A DNA stretch of 43,328 nucleotides, taken from NCBI GenBank assembly GCA_002439805.1, contig DJPQ01000099.1, positions 3,246 to 46,573 on the forward strand. The letters run 5' to 3'. The notes below the pieces were generated by a model that was not told where the DNA came from, ran no database searches, and saw nothing but the letters and a program-made list of their open reading frames with translations. The stretch is from Bacteroidales bacterium UBA6408 (GTDB lineage: Bacteria > Bacteroidota > Bacteroidia > Bacteroidales > UBA932). A program made the position numbers and the translations under genes. This document shows, piece by piece, positions 8,217 to 17,500 of the stretch. Position 1 is the first letter of the stretch. Every line of letters begins with the position of its first letter.

Positions 8217-9790
8217 AGCGGATTCTGTTCTATTGCGCCGTTGGAGGCGTCGATTACTGACTGAGGGATAGGGAAAATAGAGTGCTTCTCCTGACAGTTT
8301 TCGCGCACCGAATCATAGTAAGGCTTGAACTTCTCGTCCATCCCGACAGAGCGGAAAGCATCCTGAAGCTTGCCGAAGCGGACGAGGTCCGCCCAGCGAT
8401 GTCCCTCGAAGCAAAGCTCGAGGCTGCGCTCCCTGAGAATCACCTCGTCGAACTCGCTGCCGGACGACATCGGGAGGTCAACGCCCGCAGCCGGAGTGTT
8501 TATGTCCTTGCCGAAACCGCGTCGGCGCACCTGATTGACACATTCGAGGGACTCCGCCGTCGGGGATCCGTAGGCGCGGTTCTCTGCCTCGGCATACATA
8601 AGGAGCACGTCGGCATAGCGGATAATCGGGAAGTTGATGTTGTTGCACCAGTTTGCCCAGGTCTCGCCCCGGTCGGACTTGTCGAGAGGGTGTCGGAACT
8701 TATAGACCCAATAGATGTCCTTGTAGTTTTCGTCCCCCATAACGAGTTCGGCCTTGCCGGTTATCTTGCTGACGGCAATGTGACCGCCATGGTTGACAGC
8801 CTCCCGGCGCAGGTCGGCAGGGTCGAACTTATCGTACATTTCCTTGTAGGTACGCACCTGTGCCCAATAAGCGTTCTGTTCGTGATCTATCCCGTCCACA
8901 GTGCCGACCTGCCCTCCGTAGAGAGAGTTGCTGGCGGTGTTGTCGAACTCCACGTCAAAGATGTACTCGCTGTTGTGCTCGTGCTTGCCGTCGAACTGTG
9001 AGAAATAGTCTGTCACGAGAGCATATTTCCCGCTTGCAATCACCTCCTTGCAGGCTTTTGCAGCAAGTTCCGCCGCAGACTTGTCCTCGAGAGGCTTGCC
9101 GGACATCTGAAGATAGGCCCGGGCCTTGAGCGCGGTCGCGGCGTACTTCGTGGCGTGTCCGACAGTGTTCGTGACAGGAAGAAGTTCCTCCGCCGTCTCA
9201 TAGTCCTTTATAACCTGGGCATAGACCTCGGAGAGCGAAGCCTTGCGGGTGTCGAGCTTAGAGATGTCGGTAGTTTCCTGAAGAACGAGCGGCACCTCCC
9301 CGTAGTAGCGGGCAAGCTGGAAATAGAACCAGGCGCGGAGGAAATGGGCCTCGCCGAGTATCCGCGACCGGTCGGAATCAGAAACCTGGTCTCCGGTGTA
9401 GGCGTTGAGCCTGTCAATCACGACGTTGGCGCGCTGGATGCCGAGATACTGCATGAACCAGACCTTCTCCACGAAGAGGTTTTCAGGAGTGTAGGTGTAG
9501 TTGCCGATGAGATCCTCGCCGTTGTTTCCGTGGGAGACATAGGCCTCGTCCGTTCCGATTCGTCCCCAGTACATAAACCCGGTGAAATAGTCCCCGTAGC
9601 GGTGCTGCGCGTCCCATTCGACGGATGTGAAGGTGTAATAGACACCGGTCAGAGCCATGTCGAAATCGCTCGTGTTCCGGAAGAAATTGTTCGTCGTTAT
9701 GTTGCTCTCGACCGTAGTCTCCAAGAAGTTGCAGGAGACGGACGAAAGCGTCAGGAGTATTCCTGAAAATATGGATATATATCGTTTCAT
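8207..9790 (-). CDS. susD: SusD/RagB family glycan-binding lipoprotein
   Basis: The 527-residue product is a typical SusD homologue: lipoprotein signal with lipid Cys20, N-terminal region with TTNNFF and ALTGVYYTF, TPR-like helices (ILGEAHFLRAWFYFQLARYYG), and the C-terminal signature in which the protein ends shortly after IFPIPQSVIDAS and NPLWK. SusD caps the SusC channel at the cell surface and hands over oligosaccharides. The gene begins 12 bases after susC, the usual tandem, and overlaps or nearly abuts the next lipoprotein gene. Substrate cannot be read from this family. Confidence 0.95.
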   Translation of the reverse strand: MKRYISIFSGILLTLSSVSCNFLETTVESNITTNNFFRNTSDFDMALTGVYYTFTSVEWDAQHRYGDYFTGFMYWGRIGTDEAYVSHGNNGEDLIGNYTYTPENLFVEKVWFMQYLGIQRANVVIDRLNAYTGDQVSDSDRSRILGEAHFLRAWFYFQLARYYGEVPLVLQETTDISKLDTRKASLSEVYAQVIKDYETAEELLPVTNTVGHATKYAATALKARAYLQMSGKPLEDKSAAELAAKACKEVIASGKYALVTDYFSQFDGKHEHNSEYIFDVEFDNTASNSLYGGQVGTVDGIDHEQNAYWAQVRTYKEMYDKFDPADLRREAVNHGGHIAVSKITGKAELVMGDENYKDIYWVYKFRHPLDKSDRGETWANWCNNINFPIIRYADVLLMYAEAENRAYGSPTAESLECVNQVRRRGFGKDINTPAAGVDLPMSSGSEFDEVILRERSLELCFEGHRWADLVRFGKLQDAFRSVGMDEKFKPYYDSVRENCQEKHSIFPIPQSVIDASNGAIEQNPLWK

Positions 9791-9802
9791 ACCTGTGTCC
9801 TC

Positions 9803-12800
9803 CTATTTGAATGAAAGGTTCACTCCGAAAGTAAACGTCCTCGCGTGAGGGAAATTGCCGTAGTCGAATCCCTGCGAAAGGATAGCGGAGGCGTTGCTCT
9901 GGCTGATTCCGACCTCCGGGTCATATCCCGAATACTTCGTGAAGGTGTAGATGTTGTCCGCCGAAATGTAGAACTTGCATCCCTCGATATGCTTCACCCT
10001 TGCGAGAAGTCTGCCCGGAAGCGTGTATGTGAATCTGGCGGAAGCGAATCTCAGATATGACGCATCCTCGACGAATGCTGAGGAGACAAGTCCCTTGGGA
10101 ATCTGGGAGTAGTAGCGCGAAGACTGGTTATCGACCGTCCACCTCTTGTTCCACGCGGCGCTCTGGTTCGAGCCGTCGCCGTTGTAGAAGCCGATCATCG
10201 CATAGTTCGCGTTGTAGAGGTCATTGCCGTAGGAGTACTGGAAACCGAGATAGAGGTTGAATGACTTCCAGTTGAATGTCGTGGAGAACGCGCCGTAGAA
10301 CTTGGGAAGGAAGTTTCCGATGACCTCGCGGTCGTTGTCGTCAATCTTGCCGTTGCCGTCCTTGTCCCACAGCTTGATTGAACCTGGCTGTTCGCCCACG
10401 CCCTGAACCGGAACTCCTTCCTTGACCGTATAGACATATGTGCCCGGCTTTGTAGTGCTTTCGGTCGCCGTGAACTCGTCGAGCTGATAGAGTCCGATTG
10501 CCCTGTAGCCGTAGAGTTCGCCCACGCTGCCGCCCTCGCGGAGAATGACCGCGTTCTGACCTCCGAGACAGTTGATTCCCAGATAAATCGGGGCGCCGTC
10601 CTGACCGAGTTTGAGGATTTTTGAATTGTTGCAGCTTATATTGCCGTTGAGCGTCCACTGGAAGTCCTTCGTGTCAATGAGAGCCGCGTTCATAGAGAAC
10701 TCCACGCCCATGTTGCGGATGCTTCCGACGTTCTGCCATGCCTTAGTATATCCCGAAATGTTGAGCACCGGAGCCTCAAGAAGGAGGTCGCGGGTGGTCT
10801 TGTGGTAGAGATCGAGGTCGAAGTGAAGCCTCTCGTCGAAGATTCCGAACTCAAGGCCGAGGTTGTATTCGAGAGTCTTTTCCCAAGTCAGGTTCTCGTT
10901 GGCGAGCGTCACCGGGGACTGCCCGATGCTGAGGCTCGTGCCGAACGCGGTGCTTGTAGTGTAGAGCTGCGCGAACGAGCCGGATGTCGGGACGTTCGAG
11001 TTGCCGACCTCGCCCACCGAAGCCCGGAGCTTGAGGGTGCTGACCGCATTGTTGTATTTGAGGAATTCCTCCTGCTTGGCGTTCCAGGCGAGCGCCCCTG
11101 AGAAGAAGGAGCCCCATTTGTTCTTGAGGAAGGATGACGTGCCGTCGCGGCGGAATGTGAACGTGCCGATGTAGCGGTCGTCGTAGGCGTAGTTGCTTCT
11201 GAATATGAACGAGAGCATCGAACCCTTGCTCGTGTTGGAGTAGGAGTGGAAATCCTTTGCGAGCGAGAGGTTGTTGTAGCCGAGCGACTCGTTGGTGAAT
11301 GAGGAAGCCTCAGTGGCGTTGTAGTAGTAGCGGGAGCCCTGCTCGGTCACGCCGGCCATGAGGTTGAGCCTGTGCTTCTCGGCGAATGTCGGAGACCATG
11401 TGAGGGTGTTCTCGTTGAGCCAGCCGAAGCTGGAGATGTTGGCCATACAGGCCTGACCGTTGTAGAGGTAGCCGCGGGGAGTGGTGGTCGGGTAGAACTG
11501 CTTGTCCTCCATCACGTAGTTGTCAAAGCCGGCCGTCACCTTGAAGACGAGGTCGTCGAGTATGCTGTACTGGACATAGGAATTGGCGATGGTACGGTTC
11601 AGGATTTTCTTCATCTTGATGTCGTTGGCCATCGTCACGGGATTCTGCTTGTTGCCTTCGTTGAAGGTGTTTATCATATACTGCTCCACCCCTGCCCGGC
11701 GGAAGAGGGTCTGCGTCTGCTCGTCGCGAAGATCAAAAGGCTGCGTGAGCAGGGCGCTCATGATCGTGCCGACAGCCGTTCCGTCGCCGCCGGAAGTAGG
11801 AACGCCGTCATCGATGATGCGGCTGTAGTTGACATCCGCACCGATTTTGAGTCTGTCGGTGAAGTTGTGGTCGATGTTGGCCTTAGCCGTAAGTTTCTGC
11901 CAGTTGGTGCAGATGATGATTGACTCGTTCTGCATATATGACGCGCTGACGAGGAAATTCGTCTTGTCGGTCGCGTGCTGCATCGAGAGATTGTGGTTAT
12001 GGATGAAACCTGTCCTGTAAATCCGGTCCTGCCAGTCGATGCTCTGAATCCTGTCATAGTCGAAGTTGCGCAGATTGCCGTCGGAGTCACTGAAGAGAAG
12101 GTAGGACGGATTCAAAGTGTTCATCATCGACGCATAGCCTCTGAAGTCGAGCATATCATATTTGTGAGGGAGGTTCTGCATGCTGACATATCCGTTGTAC
12201 TGGATTCTGCCGTTGGATGCGCGTCCCTTCTTCGTAGTAATCATTATGACGCCGTTCGCGCCCCTGTTTCCGTAAATTGCGGTGGATGAGGCGTCCTTGA
12301 GAACCTCGATGGACGCGATGTCCTCGGTGTTTATCATCGAGAGCGAGCTCATCTGGGAGTCAAGCCCCGACATACCCATTCCCGAAGACGTGGAGACGTC
12401 GCCGAGCGGGAACCCGTCAACCACGATGAGAGGGGAGGTCGAGCCGGAAAGCGATGCCGCGCCTCGGATGAGCATCTTGGACGCCGCGCCCGGCTGTCCG
12501 CTGGTCGATGACACCATAAGGCCGGCAACTCCGCCCTTGAGAGCGTCATCGACGGAGAACATCACATGATTCTTGAGGTTGTCGGCATTGATTGAGGCCA
12601 CGGAGCCCGTGAGGTCCTGGCGGCGTGCCGTGCCGTAGCCGATGACCACGGCATTGTCAAGGACTTCCGAATCGGAGTCGAGAGTGAAGTTCACGACGCT
12701 CTTTCCGGAAGCCGGCTGTTCCTTGTCCTGGTAGCCGATGAAGGATGCCACCAGCACGGCGTCTCCCGACTTGACGGAGATTTCGTACTTTCCGTCATCA

Positions 12801-12961
12801 TCTGTCGTAGTTCCGTTCTGCGTGCCCTTCTGGAAAACGTTGGCCCACGGAATCGGCTCACCGTGACTGTCCGTCACACGACCGGTGATCTTTATCTGCT
12901 GCGCAAAAGCAGCGACTCCCACCGATGCAAGGAGCATCAGAGAGACAAGAAACCGTTTCAT
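9803..12961 (-). CDS. susC: SusC/RagA TonB-dependent outer-membrane transporter
   Basis: The 1052-residue product has a signal peptide ending AAFAQQ, a carboxypeptidase-regulatory-like domain (about 24-100, ITGRVTDSHGEPIPWANV), a TonB plug domain (ATARRQDLTGSVA-like start; SIEVLKDASSTAIYG is the SusC signature) and a 22-strand barrel ending in FTFGVNLSFK. It imports oligosaccharides across the outer membrane with energy from TonB. No N-terminal FecR-interacting extension is seen, which fits control by the adjacent hybrid two-component system rather than by an anti-sigma pair. It follows the glycan-binding lipoprotein gene by 69 bases. Confidence 0.97.
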   Translation of the reverse strand: MKRFLVSLMLLASVGVAAFAQQIKITGRVTDSHGEPIPWANVFQKGTQNGTTTDDDGKYEISVKSGDAVLVASFIGYQDKEQPASGKSVVNFTLDSDSEVLDNAVVIGYGTARRQDLTGSVASINADNLKNHVMFSVDDALKGGVAGLMVSSTSGQPGAASKMLIRGAASLSGSTSPLIVVDGFPLGDVSTSSGMGMSGLDSQMSSLSMINTEDIASIEVLKDASSTAIYGNRGANGVIMITTKKGRASNGRIQYNGYVSMQNLPHKYDMLDFRGYASMMNTLNPSYLLFSDSDGNLRNFDYDRIQSIDWQDRIYRTGFIHNHNLSMQHATDKTNFLVSASYMQNESIIICTNWQKLTAKANIDHNFTDRLKIGADVNYSRIIDDGVPTSGGDGTAVGTIMSALLTQPFDLRDEQTQTLFRRAGVEQYMINTFNEGNKQNPVTMANDIKMKKILNRTIANSYVQYSILDDLVFKVTAGFDNYVMEDKQFYPTTTPRGYLYNGQACMANISSFGWLNENTLTWSPTFAEKHRLNLMAGVTEQGSRYYYNATEASSFTNESLGYNNLSLAKDFHSYSNTSKGSMLSFIFRSNYAYDDRYIGTFTFRRDGTSSFLKNKWGSFFSGALAWNAKQEEFLKYNNAVSTLKLRASVGEVGNSNVPTSGSFAQLYTTSTAFGTSLSIGQSPVTLANENLTWEKTLEYNLGLEFGIFDERLHFDLDLYHKTTRDLLLEAPVLNISGYTKAWQNVGSIRNMGVEFSMNAALIDTKDFQWTLNGNISCNNSKILKLGQDGAPIYLGINCLGGQNAVILREGGSVGELYGYRAIGLYQLDEFTATESTTKPGTYVYTVKEGVPVQGVGEQPGSIKLWDKDGNGKIDDNDREVIGNFLPKFYGAFSTTFNWKSFNLYLGFQYSYGNDLYNANYAMIGFYNGDGSNQSAAWNKRWTVDNQSSRYYSQIPKGLVSSAFVEDASYLRFASARFTYTLPGRLLARVKHIEGCKFYISADNIYTFTKYSGYDPEVGISQSNASAILSQGFDYGNFPHARTFTFGVNLSFK

Positions 12962-13030
12962 AAAATTCCGTTAATTAAGCAGTGCGCCCGAACCGGCGCA
13001 CTGCACATCAGTACACAACAATTTGTCTAT

Positions 13031-14332
13031 TTATTCCTCAATCAGATTGATCTGGAAGTCATCGAAGTAGAACACGGCATTGACTCCGGTGACTCCGAAC
13101 GCGATATAGCAGTTCTTGAGAAGATCGCCAGGCTGACCGCCGTTCTCAAGGGTGAACTCGAAGGAGTATTTCTTCCAGTCCTTTGTGATGAGGTCCTTGA
13201 ATACGATGTCATCCAAAGTGGTGCCTTCCATTGTAGTCACGCCACCTGCCCAGATAGATGCCTGCGCCCCCTCTTCCTTGAATGTCTCGCCGGGGAATAC
13301 ATCAGACCAGTCTGTCTTGGCAGCCGAGCCACGCATAGGGTCGTTGAGCCAGTCCGGAATCCAGTCGAAAACATTGACCCAAGAAAGAATGGCCGCAAGT
13401 TCGCCGTCATTATGCTTCAACCCGGCCGCCTCCATAGTCGTGGCCTCGGCCTTGCACCAGAAAGAAAGTTCGTACTTCTGACCGACAACCATTCTCGCGT
13501 TGTTACTCCAGTTGTTCCTGTGAGCCACCTCAAAGGCCTGTCCCTGATCGGAGAGGGCATTGATTCCTGTCGCGTCAATCCTAAGGGAATGTGCAGTGCC
13601 GTGTGCGCCTCCTTCGGCTATGGTGAGGCAAGCATCAGTGCTTTCCTTGAACCAACCATACCAAGCAAGATTGGAGGTCGCGCCCTCAAAGTCGAACGCG
13701 CTGTACTCGTCGTTTACAAGCAGCGGATAGTTGCCGGCGATGAGAGTTGTCTCAAGATTGAGCTTCGCCCCGTCAAGTTCGCGGGTCACGACGCAGGTCA
13801 CCTTCACATTGTTGTCCTGCTCGTTCCATACGACCTTAGGAGAAGCATCTGTTGAGGTCGCAGGAGTCGCGCCGGGGAATGTCCATGCGTATGAGACGTT
13901 ACCGCCTGCGGCGTTCTTGAACTCGTCAAGGGAGAAGGTAATTTCAGAACCTTTCTTCGCGCAGCCCTTAGGAGAGAGTCCTTCGGCCTTGATTGTTGCG
14001 GAGAAGGCGTCCTTGATGTTGATTTTCTTTGAAATCTCGTCCTTCGTTCCGTCAGAGTAGTTCACGGTGAGGGAAACAGTCTTCTCGCCGGCCTTGTTGA
14101 AGACAACTTCCTCAATTGCCTTTGCCGAGGTTGCAGGAGTGCCGTCCTCGAACGTCCACTCGCGTGACTGCACATTGATTGACTGATCCTCGAAAGTGAC
14201 CGTCTCACCGACAATGGCCTCGGCCGGAATCACATACTGAAAATCCTTGTCCACAGATTTCTGCTCTTCCTTGTTGCAGGAAACTGTCAGAATGAGGCTG
14301 CAAAGGGCAGCCATAGAGAGAATCTTTTTCAT
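13031..14332 (-). CDS. PKD-domain surface glycan-binding lipoprotein
   Basis: The 433-residue product has a lipoprotein signal (TVSCNKEE, Cys19), two PKD/Ig-like domains (about 30-115 and 118-200, each with the pattern YAWTFPGATPATS or REWTFEDGTPATS) and a C-terminal beta-sandwich similar to CBM4/9 modules (YELSFWCKAEAT, WKKYSFEFTL, YFDDFQINL). No catalytic motif is seen. The likely role is to capture the polysaccharide at the surface and present it to SusCD. It is the first gene of the operon, ahead of susC, whereas such genes more often follow susD. The strongest PUL promoter should therefore lie just upstream of it. Confidence 0.75.
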   Translation of the reverse strand: MKKILSMAALCSLILTVSCNKEEQKSVDKDFQYVIPAEAIVGETVTFEDQSINVQSREWTFEDGTPATSAKAIEEVVFNKAGEKTVSLTVNYSDGTKDEISKKINIKDAFSATIKAEGLSPKGCAKKGSEITFSLDEFKNAAGGNVSYAWTFPGATPATSTDASPKVVWNEQDNNVKVTCVVTRELDGAKLNLETTLIAGNYPLLVNDEYSAFDFEGATSNLAWYGWFKESTDACLTIAEGGAHGTAHSLRIDATGINALSDQGQAFEVAHRNNWSNNARMVVGQKYELSFWCKAEATTMEAAGLKHNDGELAAILSWVNVFDWIPDWLNDPMRGSAAKTDWSDVFPGETFKEEGAQASIWAGGVTTMEGTTLDDIVFKDLITKDWKKYSFEFTLENGGQPGDLLKNCYIAFGVTGVNAVFYFDDFQINLIEE

Positions 14333-14400
14333 AAAAATTGGTATTAGTTGTTACTATGTTTCAAAAAACCTTAAAACACGCGTTGTATTCGTTTCCGGTG

Positions 14401-14449
14401 CAATATTAGGAATGAACCGCCCATTGACGACTTCACAAATCGTTCATTC
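14401..14449 (-). promoter_or_regulatory. PUL promoter -7 element and inverted-repeat operator candidate
   Basis: On the minus strand a TAATATTG element (complement of 14401-14408) lies about 68 bases ahead of the first PUL gene. No TTTG is found 19-21 bases upstream of it. That region is instead covered by an 8-bp inverted repeat, GAATGAAC (14410-14417) with GTTCATTC (14442-14449). TTTGTGAA also occurs twice nearby on the minus strand, 27 bases apart. A weak promoter with a repeat over the -33 region is what one expects for activation by the AraC-type domain of the adjacent regulator. Confidence 0.4.
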
Positions 14450-14513
14450 TTTTGCAATTTCACAAAATTCTGAAATCACGAGACCTCTTCATACGGCCTC
14501 CTGCGCACACAAG

Positions 14514-17500
14514 TCATTTCCCGTCAGCCTGTTTGTAATCCTTGGGTAGTTTTCCGAACTCTGCGGCGAAGATTTTAGAGAAATACGAGATGTTGTTGAA
14601 CCCGACGGCGTACATGACCTCCGTGACGGTCATCCCTGCACCCGAGGAGAGCAGTTGCGCCGCACGCTTGAGACGGATGCTGCGGAGGAACTGGATTGCG
14701 GACATCCCGGTTATGGACTTTATTTTACGGTAGAGCTGAGGACGCGAGTAGCCCACGTTCAGGCAGAGCTCATCCACGCCGTACTCAGGCTCCGAGATGT
14801 GCTCCTCTATGTTGTCTATGCAGCTGCGGATGAATTTCTCATCGACCGGGGTCGCCGTCACGGCCGACGGTTCAAGGGAGATGTCAGTCCGGAAGGACTG
14901 CCTCATGCACTCGCGCTGGCGGATGAGATTGTCGATGCGGGAAATCAGAAGCTCGGCGTGGAATGGCTTTGTGATGTAGTCGTCCGCCATCATCTGGTAG
15001 CCCTCCATCTTGTAGGCCGGAAGGTCACGGGCGGAGACGAGGATGACGGGGATGTGCGAGGTGACGTTGTTCTCCTTTATCCTTCGGCATAGTTCAAGAC
15101 CGTTCATCCCCGGCATCACGACATCGGTCAGCACAAGGTCAGGCTGTTCCGAGATGGTCTTTTCGTAGCCCTCTGAACCGTCCCGTGCCGTGATTATGTT
15201 GTAGCGTGTGGAAAGCAGCTGGCTGAGGTATTCACGAAGCTCGGCGCTGTCATCCACGACAAGCACGAGATGCTCGCGCTCCACTCCTCCGAGTCCTGCG
15301 GCGCGGGAGGTGCGGAACTCGGCGAGGGAGTCATAGTTGGAGATGTGGTCGCTGTTCGCGTAGTTCCTGTCAATCTGGTCGGGAGAGAACTGCGAGCAGC
15401 CGTAGGGCAGGAACACATGGAAGGAGGTTATGCCGCCCGGCACGGACTCGGCCCACATTTTCCCGGAATGGGACAGCACTGCGGAGCGGCTTATGGAGAG
15501 ACCTATCCCCATGCCTCCCCTGTCGTTGTTCCGCCCCTGACGGAAGCGGTCGAAGATGTAGGGCAAGTCTTCGGGAAGGATACCGATGCCGAGGTTGGAT
15601 ACCGTAAGCCCGGCTCCGGTACGCCCGTCGTCGCCAGTGACTTCCGAAACCTCAGCGCTTATCTGCCCCCCCCTATCGGGAGAATACTTCACGGCGTTGG
15701 ACATAAGGTTAAGGATGACCTTCTCTATGCTGTCCTTGTCTATGAACAGCTTCTGGCTCAGCGGGTTGAGCTTCACCGCGAACTCATATCCCCGGGTTCT
15801 CGCAATAGGCTGAAAAAGGAGGCATATCTCCTCGACGAAACGGGAGAAGTCAATCTCCACCACATGAAGCCGAACCTCGCCGTTGTCGTACTTTCGGAGG
15901 TCGGTGATGGACTCGATGTGTTTCTGGAGAATCTTCGCCGACTGATCGACGAGCTGGAGGCGGTTCAGCGTGGTCTTGCCGAGATTGGGATTCTTCAGCA
16001 GTTCCTCGACCGGAGTTGTTATCAGGGTGAGCGGCGTGCGGATTTCGTGGAGGAAGTCGGTGTGGAATTTCAGCTCGTTCTCGTTGCGTTCCCTCTGTTC
16101 CTCACGAAGCTTGTCTTCAAGTTCCTGCCGATGGAGACGCGCACCGCGCCTTTTCAGCAGCAGAATGACAACGGCGGCAACGGCACTCAACAGGGCGGCA
16201 TAAAAGACTATTGCCGGGACGGATGCATACCAGGGCGGAAGTATGCGGATGTCGATTCTTGCCGGGGCATCACTCCAGACGCCGTCGCTGTTGGAGCCAT
16301 AGACGACGAATGTGTAACGTCCCGGACGGAGGTTGAGATATGACGCGGATGGATTGAGTCCCGTGGCGGAATGCCAGCCGTCATCCAGCCCCTTCATCAT
16401 ATATCTGTAGCCGTTCCGCTCCGGCAGGGCATAGTGCATGGCAGAAAAGCGGAACACGATGTTGTTCATCCTGTGTCCTAGCCTGAGAGACGCGGCCGCT
16501 CTGACGGGCATCCCTCCTAGAATGTCACCCGTGGCCTCCTTTCCGTTCACTGTCAGACCGGTTATGCGCACCTGCGGGCGCACAGGGTTGTCCACGATGT
16601 CTTCCGGGGAAAATATGTTGAAGCCCTCTATGCCTCCGAAGGCCATCAGCCCGTCGCCGAGCATCGCCGCATCCCAGATTTTGAAGGCATTGCTCTGCAG
16701 CCCGTCCTTTCGCGTGAAGCATTTCACCGCCCCGGTCTTCGGAGAAAAGCGTATGAGCCCGAAGCCTCCCATCCAGAAATTGCCCGCGCCGTCTTCAAGA
16801 AGCGACTCAAATTCATTATTCGGGAATCCGGGGCAGTTTCCCTTGTTATACACACGGAAAGCCAAACTGTCCGCAGACGGTTCGGATTCAAGTTTCGCAA
16901 GCCCGAGTCCGAGCACAGACACCCAAAGGCTGTCGTCTGCGGACTTGTGTATGAAGGAGACGAACTCGCCCGAAGTGCCTCCGGCGCGGATATGCTCCCT
17001 GTCCAGCTTCAGAATTTCCCCGTCTTCCCCACAGGTCACACGGTTGAGCCCGGCTCTCGTTCCCACCCATACGATATGCCCGTCAACAAGAATGTCCGTG
17101 GTGAAGTCGTCGCTCAGAGAACCGGCGTCCTTCCGCTCATTTTGCAGACATGACCATTTTATTCCGGCAGAATGTGGTCTGCCCCCCCCAATCGGCGGAC
17201 GCCCTGCCGAAGAGCGCCATACCCCGGAAGACGTGGTCATCCACAATGTGCCGAAACTGTCCTCGGCAAACTTATAGACACTGAGCTTCTCCGGCAGACC
17301 GTGAAGACGTCCCAAGGAAAAAGCCTTGCCTGCACAGGCCGAATCCACATCAGAAGGGGCGATGACTCCCACCCCATTGTCCCAGGAGCCGAGGAGGACG
17401 CTTCCGTCGGCCGTTTCATAAACAGCGGAAACGGGCATCGAAGAAAACATTGAAAGGGAGTGCCGGTCAAGACGGAAAAGGCGGTCTCCGTCCAGCACAG

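Noticed and set aside
9803..12961. FecI/FecR-type control of the SusC homologue
   Set aside because: SusC lacks the N-terminal signalling extension, and a complete HTCS gene is adjacent.
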